Positions 8,254-16,342 of a stretch of 43,676 nucleotides of DNA are shown here, piece by piece (within the stretch, counting starts at the first letter, position 1; the number at the start of each line of letters is the position of its first letter). This stretch comes from Gammaproteobacteria bacterium. GTDB taxonomy: Bacteria; Pseudomonadota; Gammaproteobacteria; HK1. Where the stretch lies: the NCBI GenBank assembly GCA_022823045.1, contig JAJDXW010000196.1:1-43676 (forward strand), read 5' to 3'. A program made the translations under genes and the position numbers. The notes beneath the pieces were generated by a model. It searched no databases. It saw nothing but the letters and a program-made list of their open reading frames with translations, and was not told the origin of the DNA.

Positions 8254-9597
8254 ATGACACAGCAAATTCCAGTGACCGTCCTCACCGGGTTTCTCGGCAG
8301 CGGCAAGACGACGTTGCTCAACCGAATCCTGACCGAGCACCACGGTCAGCGCATCGCCGTCATCGAGAACGAGTTTGGCGAGATCGGCGTCGACCAGGAC
8401 CTGGTGATCAATGCCGACGAAGAAATCTTTGAAATGAACAACGGCTGCATCTGCTGCACCGTCCGCGGCGATCTCATCCGCATCCTGGGCAACCTGGTCA
8501 AGCGCCGCGACAAGTTCGACCGAATCCTGTTGGAGACGACGGGTCTGGCCGATCCCGGTCCGGTCGCCCAGACCTTCTTCGTCGACGATGACACCCGCGA
8601 CTCTTTCGACCTGGACGGGGTCATCACCCTGGTCGATGCGAAACATGCCGAGCTGCACCTGGACGACAGCGACGAAGCGGTCTCGCAGATCGCATTTGCC
8701 GACGTGATCCTCATCAACAAGGTCGACCTGGTCGACGACGCCGCGGTCGATCTGCTGGAACGGCGACTGCGATCGATGAACGCCATGGCCCGGATCGAAC
8801 GCGTGCAGATGGCGGACGCCCCGATGGAGCAAGTGCTGAATGTCGGCGGGTTTGACCTCGACCGGGCACTGGAGCTCAAGCCGAGCTTTCTCGAGCCGGA
8901 ATATCCCTTCGAATGGGGCGGCGTGCTGCAGATCGACGACAAGGCGGTCTTCCGGCTTCGCAATGGACCCGACCCGGTCATGTCCGCGGTGATCGAGCCG
9001 ATGGAGGCCGCCACGCCCGAGGCGCTGATGGCGGCGGCAGAACGCATCTACACCCGTTTCTCGGCGGAGGATCGTCCGTTGCAGCCGGGCGACTCGATGA
9101 CCCCGGGCGAGACGCGGTGGACGCTTACGCTGACCGGCGCTGAACGGTACGACTATGCGGTCGAGGTACCGGAACCGGGCCTCTATGCGCTGTTTACCGA
9201 GCACCTGCCCGAAGAGTTCGAGGCCGGGTTCTTCGATGCCGGCAGCGCCCCGATGACCGTCGCGGCCGAGCACGTCTTCAATCCGGAACACATCCACGAC
9301 GACACCGTGGGATCGGTCGCGCTTCAGTTCGAGGGCGAGGTCGATGCCGGCAAGCTCAGTGCCTGGCTGAGCCGGCTGTTGCAAACGCAAGGTACGGACA
9401 TCTTTCGCATGAAGGGTATCGTGGCGGTCGCGGGCGAGGCCGAGCGGTTCGTGTTCCAGGGCGTGCACATGCTGTTCCAGGGCCAACCGGGTGATGCCTG
9501 GGGCGATGCCGAGCGGTCCTGCCGGCTGGTCTTCATCGGCCGCAACCTGGATGAGGCCGCGCTGGACGCGGGCTTCCGTGGTTGCCGAGCGGGGTAG
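8254..9597 (+). CDS. COG0523 (CobW/ZigA-type) zinc-regulated GTPase metallochaperone
   Basis: This 447-residue protein of the G3E GTPase family has P-loop GFLGSGKT (residues 12-19), switch ENEFGEIGVD, the metal-binding CxCC motif NGCICC (C65, C67, C68), ETTGLADP (94-101) and the guanine-specificity motif NKVD (155-158). A C-terminal CobW_C domain follows, with H-x-H near EHIHDD. All GTPase motifs are intact. The ATG at 8254 gives the normal short N-terminus. A Zur box lies just upstream, so it should be made during zinc starvation, like ZigA and other Zur-controlled COG0523 proteins thought to deliver zinc to essential enzymes. The WD40 gene follows 31 bases downstream on the same strand and is probably cotranscribed. 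Leucine is mostly CTG here, unlike flanking chromosome genes. Confidence 0.92.
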   Translation: MTQQIPVTVLTGFLGSGKTTLLNRILTEHHGQRIAVIENEFGEIGVDQDLVINADEEIFEMNNGCICCTVRGDLIRILGNLVKRRDKFDRILLETTGLADPGPVAQTFFVDDDTRDSFDLDGVITLVDAKHAELHLDDSDEAVSQIAFADVILINKVDLVDDAAVDLLERRLRSMNAMARIERVQMADAPMEQVLNVGGFDLDRALELKPSFLEPEYPFEWGGVLQIDDKAVFRLRNGPDPVMSAVIEPMEAATPEALMAAAERIYTRFSAEDRPLQPGDSMTPGETRWTLTLTGAERYDYAVEVPEPGLYALFTEHLPEEFEAGFFDAGSAPMTVAAEHVFNPEHIHDDTVGSVALQFEGEVDAGKLSAWLSRLLQTQGTDIFRMKGIVAVAGEAERFVFQGVHMLFQGQPGDAWGDAERSCRLVFIGRNLDEAALDAGFRGCRAG

Positions 9598-9628
9598 GGC
9601 CGGCGGCGATTTCCCCTCCGACCAATCG

Positions 9629-10699
9629 ATGACGGGATTCTCGTTCGATCGATGGGCGGTCGACGCGCCGTTGACCGGGGCCGCGGTCGACCGCAGCGGA
9701 CGCTACGCGGCATTTTCCGGCGGCGACGGCGCCGTGCGCATCGCTGCCCTGAGCGCCGCGGCGTCCCGCCTCCCGGTCTGGCGACTCACCCGGGGCGCGG
9801 TGCTGACCCTGGCCGCCGATTGCGAGGAAGCGGCGTTTCTGTGCGGGACCGACGACGGTGCCGTCTTTCGGGTCCATGCCGAGGACGGGCCGCGGGAGCT
9901 GGCCGTGCTGGCGCGCGCATGGCCGGACCAATTGGTGACGCATCCGTGCGGCGTGCGGGTGATCGCCGATGGACCGGTTGTCCGGCTGCTGGACGGCGAG
10001 GGCCGGCCGAGCGGCGCTCTCGGGCCGCATCCCAGCACGGTCGCGGGGCTCGCCTTCGACGACGCGGGCCGGCGGTTGGCGGTCGCGCACTACAACGGCG
10101 TCACGATCTGGCAGTTGGACGGGGGGCCACGCCTGGCGCACCGCCTGTTTCATCGCGGCTCGCATCTCAAGCTCTGCTGGCGCCGTGACGGGCGGTATGT
10201 GGTGACGGCCACCCAGGAGAAGACGGTGCACGCGTGGGACCTTCGCATCGGCGACAACGCGAGCCTGGGCCAATGCATCAACAAGGTGAGAGCGCTCGGC
10301 TGGAGCGCGGACGGGCGCTGGCTGCTTGCCTCCGGCAACGATACGGTGAGCGCGTGGCCATTCGCGGATGGCGCGGACGATGGGGAGCTCGGGGACGCCA
10401 ATCTGCCCGCTTCGGCGCCGCAGATGCTGGGGCGGTTCAGCGAGGAGTTCATCTCCCAGGTCAGCCCGCATCCCGGGCTGCCCCTGGCGGCCGCCGGCTA
10501 CAACGATGGTGGACTGGAGCTGGTCAGCTTGGCCGCTCGGGGAGCGCGGCACCCCCTCACCGGGATGCTCGCCAACCCGGTGGCGGCCATGACGTGGTCC
10601 CCGGGCGGGGACCACTTGATCGGTGGCGACCAGGACCGGCAGCTATTCGTCTGTCGCTTCGACTCCGAATGGCTTGCCGGTCTGGCCGGTGTGGCCTGA
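9629..10699 (+). CDS. WD40-repeat protein in the zinc regulon
   Basis: This 356-residue cytoplasmic protein is built of WD40-like beta-propeller repeats. Examples are AVDRSGRYAAFSGGDGAVRI, LAFDDAGRRLAVAHYNGVTIW, LCWRRDGRYVVTATQEKTVHAWD, LGWSADGRWLLASGNDTVSAW and MTWSPGGDHLIGGDQDRQLFV. Seven blades are plausible. The ATG at 9629 starts just before the first blade; a GTG overlapping the end of the upstream gene is an alternative. No catalytic domain is visible, so a scaffold role is likely. It follows the COG0523 GTPase with a short gap and should share its Zur control. I recall WD40 proteins beside COG0523 genes in other proteobacteria, but their function is not known to me. Confidence 0.85.
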   Translation: MTGFSFDRWAVDAPLTGAAVDRSGRYAAFSGGDGAVRIAALSAAASRLPVWRLTRGAVLTLAADCEEAAFLCGTDDGAVFRVHAEDGPRELAVLARAWPDQLVTHPCGVRVIADGPVVRLLDGEGRPSGALGPHPSTVAGLAFDDAGRRLAVAHYNGVTIWQLDGGPRLAHRLFHRGSHLKLCWRRDGRYVVTATQEKTVHAWDLRIGDNASLGQCINKVRALGWSADGRWLLASGNDTVSAWPFADGADDGELGDANLPASAPQMLGRFSEEFISQVSPHPGLPLAAAGYNDGGLELVSLAARGARHPLTGMLANPVAAMTWSPGGDHLIGGDQDRQLFVCRFDSEWLAGLAGVA

Positions 10700-10705
10700 T
10701 CGCCG

Positions 10706-11890
10706 TCAGACGACCGCCAGCGGGTTGCCCGGCGAGCCGGTGGCGCCCTTGATCGGCAGCGTCGAGAAGATGAACGCGAACTTGTAGACGCCGTCGGCGG
10801 CCAAGTGGTCCAGGCGCACATTCTCGAGGATGTGGATGCCGTTCTTGGTCAGGAAGATCTGGTGCACCGGGAAGGCCAGGTTCGGGTCCGGGTTCGGCAC
10901 CACCTCGATCGCCCAGCAGTCGGCGGCACCGACCGAAATGCCCTTGGCGGCGCCCTTGGCGGCCAGCCATTCTCCCGCCTCCACGCCGATCCCGGGCTCG
11001 CCCGAGTTGAAGCGGGCATTGTCCTTCATCCAGAGCTCTTCGCCCCAGCCGGTCCGCCACAGCGCGGCGCAGCCTTCGGTGACATCGGCTTCGCTCATGC
11101 CCTGGCGATCCAGGCAGGCCTTGAGGTCGGCGACGGTGATCTCCTCGCCCGCGTCCAGCATGCGCCCCTTCAGGCCCATGACGTCGAACAGGACGCCGCG
11201 GCAGAAGAACGGCTTGACGTTTTCCATGCCCAGCTTCTGCAGGCCATAGGCGCCGATCGTCGAGCCGGCCTCGGCGTCACTGTTCTGCAGGTCGCGGGTC
11301 GTGAAGCCGTTGTAGAACACCTCGTTGTTCAGGTCGCCCGCCGCGCCGACGCGCGCGCCGATATGGGCGAGACCGTCGAACTGGGTGCCCACCTGTCCGA
11401 TCTCGGTGGTCAGGATCTCGTCGTGCCAGATCACCTGGTTCTTGCCGAACGCACCACCGGTCGGGGCGCCCGGGATGCGCAACGCGAAGACGCGCTGGCC
11501 GAACAGCGGCATGCCGTATTCATAGACGCGGCCGAGGCTGTAGACCTTGCCCTTCTTGATCAGGCGGGTCGCGTCCAGCGCAACTTCCGGCGTCATGTGG
11601 TTGGTGGCGCCGGTCTGATCACCTTCGCCCCAGCGCGAGGGCCACCATTTCTCGGCGATCGGGGTGTCTTCGATCCCGCCCTCGGCGGCGTGGGCGGGCT
11701 TGACCAGATCCAGCTCGTGCATCACTCCGTCGCCTGCGGCGACGGCGGCGACCGCACCGGTCGCGACAGCAGCGGTCTTGATGAATCTGCGGCGCGATTC
11801 GGACGCCGGCACCTCGTTGTCCTGAGCTTCCGTGGACTGGGTGTCGAGCTTTTCGTCGATGGATTCTCCGCCGCGCAGTTCTTCAGTCAT
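10706..11890 (-). CDS. Tat-exported cyclase-family (PF04199) metal-dependent hydrolase
   Basis: This 394-residue protein carries a twin-arginine signal, SRRRFIK at residues 32-38, followed by an alanine/valine-rich segment and a likely cleavage near AHA-AE (about residue 69). It should be exported folded to the periplasm. The body matches the cyclase/kynurenine-formamidase family: WGEGDQTGATN and the metal-site region GQVGTQFDGLAHIG (168-178), which replaces the usual HxGTHxDxxxH. D172 and H176 are kept, while the first His positions read Q. A GAGGAG ribosome site lies eight bases before the ATG. It lies 80 bases downstream of znuA on the same strand, so it may be the last gene of that operon. 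The substrate is unknown. Confidence 0.85.
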   Translation of the reverse strand: MTEELRGGESIDEKLDTQSTEAQDNEVPASESRRRFIKTAAVATGAVAAVAAGDGVMHELDLVKPAHAAEGGIEDTPIAEKWWPSRWGEGDQTGATNHMTPEVALDATRLIKKGKVYSLGRVYEYGMPLFGQRVFALRIPGAPTGGAFGKNQVIWHDEILTTEIGQVGTQFDGLAHIGARVGAAGDLNNEVFYNGFTTRDLQNSDAEAGSTIGAYGLQKLGMENVKPFFCRGVLFDVMGLKGRMLDAGEEITVADLKACLDRQGMSEADVTEGCAALWRTGWGEELWMKDNARFNSGEPGIGVEAGEWLAAKGAAKGISVGAADCWAIEVVPNPDPNLAFPVHQIFLTKNGIHILENVRLDHLAADGVYKFAFIFSTLPIKGATGSPGNPLAVV

Positions 11891-11970
11891 CGCATGTACT
11901 CCTCAGGGCGGGTTCATGGTCGCTCCAAATGCGACGATATCACATCTCACATCCAGGATAGTCAACCCGG

Positions 11971-12963
11971 TCAGGGCGACAACGCTTCCGCAAGCGTCTC
12001 GGCATTGTGGCGCAACATGTCGAGATAGGTGGACGCCGGCCCGTTCGGCCCGGAAAGCGCGTCGGAGTACAGCGTCCCGCCGATGGATGCGCCGGTTTCA
12101 TCAGCGATCCGCTCAAGCAGGCGCTGGTCCGTGAACGACTCGACGAAGACGGCCGTGATCTCCTCTTCGCGAATCTGCCGGATCAGGGCGGCGACATCCC
12201 CGGCGGATGCGTCGCTTTCGGTGCCTATGCCAAGGGGTGCGACAAAGCGCAGGCCGTAGGCCTCGGCAAAGTACCCGAACGCGTCATGGGCGGTGACGAT
12301 GGTGCGCCGGTCCTCGGCCAGCCGCGCGACCGTCTTGCGAATGTCGGCATCCAGGGCTTGGATTTCGGCCACGTAGGTCGCACGGTTCCCGTAGTAGGCT
12401 GATGCGCCGGCCGGATCGGTCCTGGCCAGCGCGGCAGTGATGTTGTCGACATAGATCACCGCGTTGGCGAGGCTATGCCAGGCATGCGGGTCGAAGGCGC
12501 CGTGGTGGTGCCCGTGCTCGTCCTCGTGTTCGTCGTCATGCTCGTCCTTGGCAGCGTGGTCATCCTCTTCGGCATGGTCGTCATCGTGGTGGTCGTCATC
12601 CTCGAGCCTGATCGGCTGGATCCCGTCGGTTGCCACCACGCGGAGGCCGCCAAAGTCCGACGCCTCGACCAGCCGGTCCAGCCAGCCTTCGAACTCGAGC
12701 CCGTTGAACACGAGAATCTCGGCCTGGCTCACGGCTTGCGCATCGGCGGGACCGGGTTGGTAGACGTGGGCGTCACCGTCGGGCCCCACCAGCGTCGTGA
12801 CGGCAACCCGGTCACCGCCGATGCGCTTGACCATGTCTCCCAGTACGGAGAAGGTGGCGACCACCGGGATGGGGGCGTCGGCAGACCATGTCGACGTTGG
12901 AGCGGCCAACGAAAGACCGATGAACGCGGTTGACGAGATCAACAGGTTTCTGCGGCTGGTCAC
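11971..12963 (-). CDS. znuA: Zinc ABC transporter, periplasmic binding protein ZnuA
   Basis: This 330-residue cluster A-I solute-binding protein captures Zn(II) in the periplasm for ZnuBC. An N-terminal signal (residues 1-27, beginning TSRRNLLIS, possibly Tat-like) precedes VVATFSVLGDMVKRIGG. Zinc ligands expected from the family are H66 (GDAHVYQP), H160 (FDPHAW), H226 (TAHDAFGYF) and D301. Between residues 121 and 155 lies the His/Asp/Glu-rich loop typical of zinc-specific members (for example DDDHHDDDH and EHGHHH). The start is a GTG at 12963, chosen because AAGGAG lies seven bases upstream and the open frame further up belongs to znuB in another frame. It is 14 bases after znuB. Confidence 0.95.
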   Translation of the reverse strand: MTSRRNLLISSTAFIGLSLAAPTSTWSADAPIPVVATFSVLGDMVKRIGGDRVAVTTLVGPDGDAHVYQPGPADAQAVSQAEILVFNGLEFEGWLDRLVEASDFGGLRVVATDGIQPIRLEDDDHHDDDHAEEDDHAAKDEHDDEHEDEHGHHHGAFDPHAWHSLANAVIYVDNITAALARTDPAGASAYYGNRATYVAEIQALDADIRKTVARLAEDRRTIVTAHDAFGYFAEAYGLRFVAPLGIGTESDASAGDVAALIRQIREEEITAVFVESFTDQRLLERIADETGASIGGTLYSDALSGPNGPASTYLDMLRHNAETLAEALSP

Positions 12964-12977
12964 TGTGGTTTCTCCTT

Positions 12978-13841
12978 TCAGGCATTGACACGACGACGAA
13001 CGACTGGTGCGGCAAGGCTGCCCAACGGCCCGAAGGCAAGCGATATCCCATAGACGACCCCTGCCGCGAGGATGACTGCCGGCCCTGACGGCAGTCCGAA
13101 ATGGTAGGAGACGAGGAGACCGCAGACGCTCGAAGCGATGGCGATGACGACCGCGGCGAAGATCAGACCGCCGATGCTCACTGCCCAGAAACGTGCGGCC
13201 GCGGCCGGAAGAATCATGATGCCGACCGCCATCAAGGTGCCGAGCGCATGAAAGCCGCCGACAAGGTTCAGGACGACGAGCCCGAGGAAGGTGAAATGCG
13301 TCACGGCGCTCAGCCCGCTCACCGTGCGCAGGAACTGCGGGTCCACGCACTCGAGAACCAGCGGGCGGAAGATGAACGCGAGCGCAATCAGCGTAACGCT
13401 CGCGATGCTGCAGAGCAGGATCAGCGCCGCGTTGTCGAGTGCGAGCACGGTGCCGAACAGCAGGTGCATGAGATCGACGTTGCTGCCGCGGGTGGACACG
13501 ATCAGTACCCCGAGCGCCAGCGAGATCAGGTAGAAGGCAGCAAGGCTCGCATCCTCGCGCAGCGCCGTGACGCGCGCGACGAAGCCCGAAAGCAATGCCA
13601 CGGCCATGCCGGCGATGAGACCGCCCGCCGTCATGGCCCCGAGCGAGAATCCGGCGACGAGGAATCCGACCGCGGCGCCAGGCAGGATCGCGTGCGCCAT
13701 TGCATCCCCGGTCAGGCTCATCCGGCGCAACAGCAGAAAGACGCCGACGGGCGTCCCGCCCACCGAAATTGCGATGCAGCCCATCATGGCGCGGCGCATG
13801 AAGCCGAATTCGGCAAATGGCTGAACCAGGGGCTCCCACAT
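12978..13841 (-). CDS. znuB: Zinc ABC transporter, membrane permease ZnuB
   Basis: This 287-residue ABC-3 family permease has about eight transmembrane segments and typical blocks (PFAEFGFMRRAMMGC, RRMSLTGDAMAHAILPGAAVGF, LLFGTVLAL, GTLMAVGIMILPAAAARFW). The ATG at 13841 overlaps the stop of znuC by one base (TGATG), indicating translational coupling. Gene order znuC-znuB-znuA on one strand makes a complete zinc uptake system. Confidence 0.95.
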   Translation of the reverse strand: MWEPLVQPFAEFGFMRRAMMGCIAISVGGTPVGVFLLLRRMSLTGDAMAHAILPGAAVGFLVAGFSLGAMTAGGLIAGMAVALLSGFVARVTALREDASLAAFYLISLALGVLIVSTRGSNVDLMHLLFGTVLALDNAALILLCSIASVTLIALAFIFRPLVLECVDPQFLRTVSGLSAVTHFTFLGLVVLNLVGGFHALGTLMAVGIMILPAAAARFWAVSIGGLIFAAVVIAIASSVCGLLVSYHFGLPSGPAVILAAGVVYGISLAFGPLGSLAAPVVRRRVNA

Positions 13842-14584
13842 CAGGACGCGGGCCTCCCGCAGTCGTGGGGCGGGCCAGCGCAGGCCTCGCACATCTGGCG
13901 CGCCCGGAACTGGTTCGCGGCCGTCAGCACGTTCGCCGTGGGACCGTGCGCCACGAGGTCGCGCGCCAGCATCAGCGTCTCGGGGAAATGCGTCCGGACC
14001 GCCTCCGCATCGTGCAGGACGGCGATCACCGTGCGTCCCTCTCCGTGCCACCGACGCACCACCCCGAGGAGATCGACCATCGTCCTGGCGTCGATGGCCG
14101 TAAAGGGCTCGTCGAGCAGCACGAGCTGCGCGTCTTGAAGCAGGAGCCGGGCGAAGAGCGCGCGCTGAAACTGCCCGCCCGACAGCGAGCTGATGGGTCG
14201 GCGCTCGAACCCGGTGAGCCCGACCGCCGAAATGGCCTCCTCGACGCGCGCACGATGCGCGGCACGCAGTCCGAAGAATCCGCCGATCTCGCTCCACAGC
14301 CCCACCGCCACCAGATCGACGACCGTGATCGGGAACGACCGGTCAATGTCCGACTGCTGGGGCAGGTAGGCGATATCGCTCCGCGTGCAGGTCCCGAAGC
14401 GGACGTGCCCGGCAAGTGGACGCAGGACACCCGTCACCCCTTTCAGCAGCGTCGATTTGCCCGCACCGTTTGGGCCCACGACAGCGGTCAAGCTGCCTTC
14501 GGCGACCTCGCTGTCGAGCTGATGCACCGCCGGATGGCGGTCATAGCCGAGGGTCAGGTTCTCGAATGCCAGCGCGTAGGTCAT
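13841..14584 (-). CDS. znuC: Zinc ABC transporter, ATPase ZnuC with Cys/His tail
   Basis: This 247-residue ABC ATPase has Walker A GPNGAGKS (37-44), signature LSGGQ, Walker B LVLLDEPF and the H-loop LHD. It powers zinc import with ZnuB. The last 16 residues carry C232-x2-C235-x4-H240-x-C242, a compact candidate zinc-binding tail after the normal ATPase fold. Its ATG overlaps the TGA of the upstream 52-residue ORF (ATGA), so the two are translationally coupled. The operon is controlled by the Zur box at 14763-14781. Confidence 0.95.
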   Translation of the reverse strand: MTYALAFENLTLGYDRHPAVHQLDSEVAEGSLTAVVGPNGAGKSTLLKGVTGVLRPLAGHVRFGTCTRSDIAYLPQQSDIDRSFPITVVDLVAVGLWSEIGGFFGLRAAHRARVEEAISAVGLTGFERRPISSLSGGQFQRALFARLLLQDAQLVLLDEPFTAIDARTMVDLLGVVRRWHGEGRTVIAVLHDAEAVRTHFPETLMLARDLVAHGPTANVLTAANQFRARQMCEACAGPPHDCGRPAS

Positions 14585-14739
14585 GGGGCCCCCGGTGTGG
14601 ACGTCGCCCAGAAGAACATGGCCCAGAGCGACATCACGATCAGCATCGTCGCGGCGAGCCTCGGGCCGAGCCCGATGAGAAGCGTCCCGCGCACCGTGCT
14701 CCGCCGGGGTCTGTTGTTGCCTCGCTGTGTCACGCGCAT
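14581..14739 (-). CDS. 52-residue membrane protein, first gene of the znuCBA operon
   Basis: The ORF begins at an ATG at 14739 and ends at TGA 14583-14581, overlapping the znuC start by four bases (ATGA). The protein has a strongly basic N-terminus (RGNNRPRRSTVRG) and one membrane-spanning segment around residues 18-45 (TLLIGLGPRLAATMLIVMSL and WAMFFWA), with a short tail. The positive-inside rule puts the N-terminus in the cytoplasm. It is the first reading frame after a Zur-controlled promoter, about 20 bases from the expected transcription start. There is no strong Shine-Dalgarno. I do not recognise the family. A role as an accessory subunit or translational coupler of the transporter is inference. 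Confidence 0.65.
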   Translation of the reverse strand: MRVTQRGNNRPRRSTVRGTLLIGLGPRLAATMLIVMSLWAMFFWATSTPGAP

Positions 14740-14762
14740 CTCATGCTCGATCCTGCAATCTA

Positions 14763-14793
14763 AATGTTATAACATAACATTAGTAGCTGACAA
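14763..14793 (-). promoter_or_regulatory. Zur box overlapping the promoter of the znuCBA operon
   Basis: AATGTTATAACATAACATT (14763-14781) is a perfect palindrome with 8-base arms and a 3-base centre, the strongest Zur site in the window. On the minus strand a -35 TTGTCA (14793-14788), a 16-base spacer and a -10 TATAAC (14771-14766) are visible; the -10 lies inside the Zur box. Zinc-loaded Zur would block RNA polymerase directly. Confidence 0.85.
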
Positions 14794-14927
14794 CCATCCT
14801 TGTCGCGGATGCCAAAGCCGCTCGCGCGTGATCTGGAGGGAAAAATCATTCTAGTTCAATCATATATGAACGATCTCGGTCGTGCTGCTCCGTGACGACG
14901 ACCATCTCGGCCCTGAATTCCGCTCGG

Positions 14928-15977
14928 CTAGATCGGGATCGACGGGTCTGCGGCCGCACGGGCGGCGCGTTCCGCGCGTTCGCGACTCAGGCGCAGGAAC
15001 TGGGGCAAGTCATCGCGCAGGCTGGTCTCGATTGCGGCGCGATCGAGGTCCGCGGTGATGAACAGCATCCGCGAGCGGTCAACCGTGACTCCCGGCATCC
15101 GCTGTGGCGGCTGGAAAACGTGCTGAACCCCGTTGAGGATGACCGGCCCGTCCATGCCTTCGATCCGGACCGCGCCCTTGGTGCGGTACATGACGTCGCC
15201 ATTGGTCTGGGTGCCGGCGTTCAGCCAACCATGCAGGGCGTCCCAATCGAGCGCATGGGCAAACTCGATCGCAAAGCCGTGCAGCCCGCTGTCGAGCCGA
15301 TCGCTGTCGCGGTAATGCGGGGACGCCAACCAATTGCCGAGGTCGTGGTCCAACAGCCGGGTTTCCAGGCCGGCGCCAAGCAGGGTATGCGCCAGGATCG
15401 GCTGATCGGAGAGCACGCGGCCGGCGAAGGGGTTCAGACGCTGCAGGCGAGCATGCGATTCAGGTGCATCAAGCACCTCCGGGTCCAGGACGATACGGTC
15501 CGCAAGGGCCAACTGCTTGCCGCCATGGTGTGCACCGACCAGCGCGCCGGTACCCCTTCCGGGCAAGACCGCGACAACGCTGTCCAGGCGGAAATACTCG
15601 GTCACCAGCGCGTTGTTCAGCAGCGTCTGCATCACCGGTGCCGGGTCCGCATCGGGCAGCGTCTCGACCAGGACCTGATCGAAGTCGACTTCGCCCTGGG
15701 TGCGACGGGCATAGAGCCGGCGCAGGCTGCTCACCAACCCGGAGCGCGTGATACAGCACAAGCATCCAATCGCGTGCGGCACCATCTGCCCGGCGACACG
15801 TTCGACCGCGGCCGCGGCGAACTCCGGTCCATCGACCTCGTTACTGATCACCGCCCAACGGTTGCCGCCCCGTTCCAACAGGCGTTCGATCGTCTCGGTT
15901 CTTGCGCGCCCGTCAACGCCACACATGACGATGACGGGCGGTTTCTTCAGGGCCAGTTCCGGGACGAAACGCAACAT
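14928..15977 (-). CDS. Degenerate COG0523 protein: CxCC kept, GTPase motifs lost
   Basis: This 349-residue protein aligns along its length with COG0523 proteins. The P-loop position reads GVDGRART (20-27) in place of GFLGSGKT, so the catalytic lysine is arginine and the preceding glycine is alanine. ETTGLADP reads VETLPDADP, and NKxD is replaced by VLDP near 163-166. The metal motif survives as GCLCC (C72, C74, C75), as do the switch-like VISNEVDG and the C-terminal CobW_C region (TKGAVRIEG, LNGVQHVFQPP, RMLFITADLD). It is full length with no frameshift, so it is a maintained protein that probably binds metal but not GTP. No clear ribosome site precedes the ATG. It lies upstream of the znu operon on the same strand and divergent from the FecCD-type operon. 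The 146 bases after it (14782-14927) hold only a small inverted repeat, GTTCA-N8-TGAAC (14854-14871). Confidence 0.85.
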   Translation of the reverse strand: MLRFVPELALKKPPVIVMCGVDGRARTETIERLLERGGNRWAVISNEVDGPEFAAAAVERVAGQMVPHAIGCLCCITRSGLVSSLRRLYARRTQGEVDFDQVLVETLPDADPAPVMQTLLNNALVTEYFRLDSVVAVLPGRGTGALVGAHHGGKQLALADRIVLDPEVLDAPESHARLQRLNPFAGRVLSDQPILAHTLLGAGLETRLLDHDLGNWLASPHYRDSDRLDSGLHGFAIEFAHALDWDALHGWLNAGTQTNGDVMYRTKGAVRIEGMDGPVILNGVQHVFQPPQRMPGVTVDRSRMLFITADLDRAAIETSLRDDLPQFLRLSRERAERAARAAADPSIPI

Positions 15978-16293
15978 CGTCGGATCAGACCGAGGTCAGT
16001 TCGGGCCGGGGGACCGGGCTACGCCTATCCGCCAAGAGATGCCTTCGACCACCGTCCCGCCTCCGACCACATCTTGCCACCCGCCGCGCGCCCAGGCGCA
16101 CCCCTCATCGGCGCCGCATCCCTTTCCCGAGTCTCCAGCGCCGACCGCGCCCCCGATCGCTTCATGCCTTCGGGGCGGGCCGGCACCAGACCACGAACGT
16201 TCGGGCGGGATGACGGATCCTGGACCGACCATCGTCCTGTCGCGCCACGGCCGCAAGTCCTTCCAGCACCTGCCTCGGCCCCGCCACGCGCTA

Positions 16294-16308
16294 TGCTACC
16301 TTATAACA
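16294..16308. promoter_or_regulatory. Degenerate Zur box between COG0523 pseudo-GTPase and FecCD-type operon
   Basis: TGCTACCTTATAACA matches TGTTAT-N3-ATAACA with two mismatches, both in the left arm; the outer A and T also pair. It lies 34 bases before the ATPase start at 16343. The rest of the 365-base divergent gap (15978-16342) contains no gene or further site I can support. Confidence 0.5.
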
Positions 16309-16342
16309 TCCGGTGCTCGCGCCAACGACTCGTGCGACGCAG

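Noticed and set aside
11930-11966. A possible Zur box before the cyclase gene
   Set aside because: The GATATCACATCTCACATC stretch does not form the 6-3-6 palindrome; at most a TTGACT -35-like box is visible.
12464-12763. Valine/serine-rich frames on the plus strand inside znuA
   Set aside because: They are the complement of the His/Asp-rich loop of ZnuA and have no start context.
15978-16290. Possible short gene containing a RHG motif between the COG0523 and ABC genes
   Set aside because: No start, ribosome site or extended similarity to histidine phosphatases; Pro-rich translation typical of non-coding GC-rich DNA.
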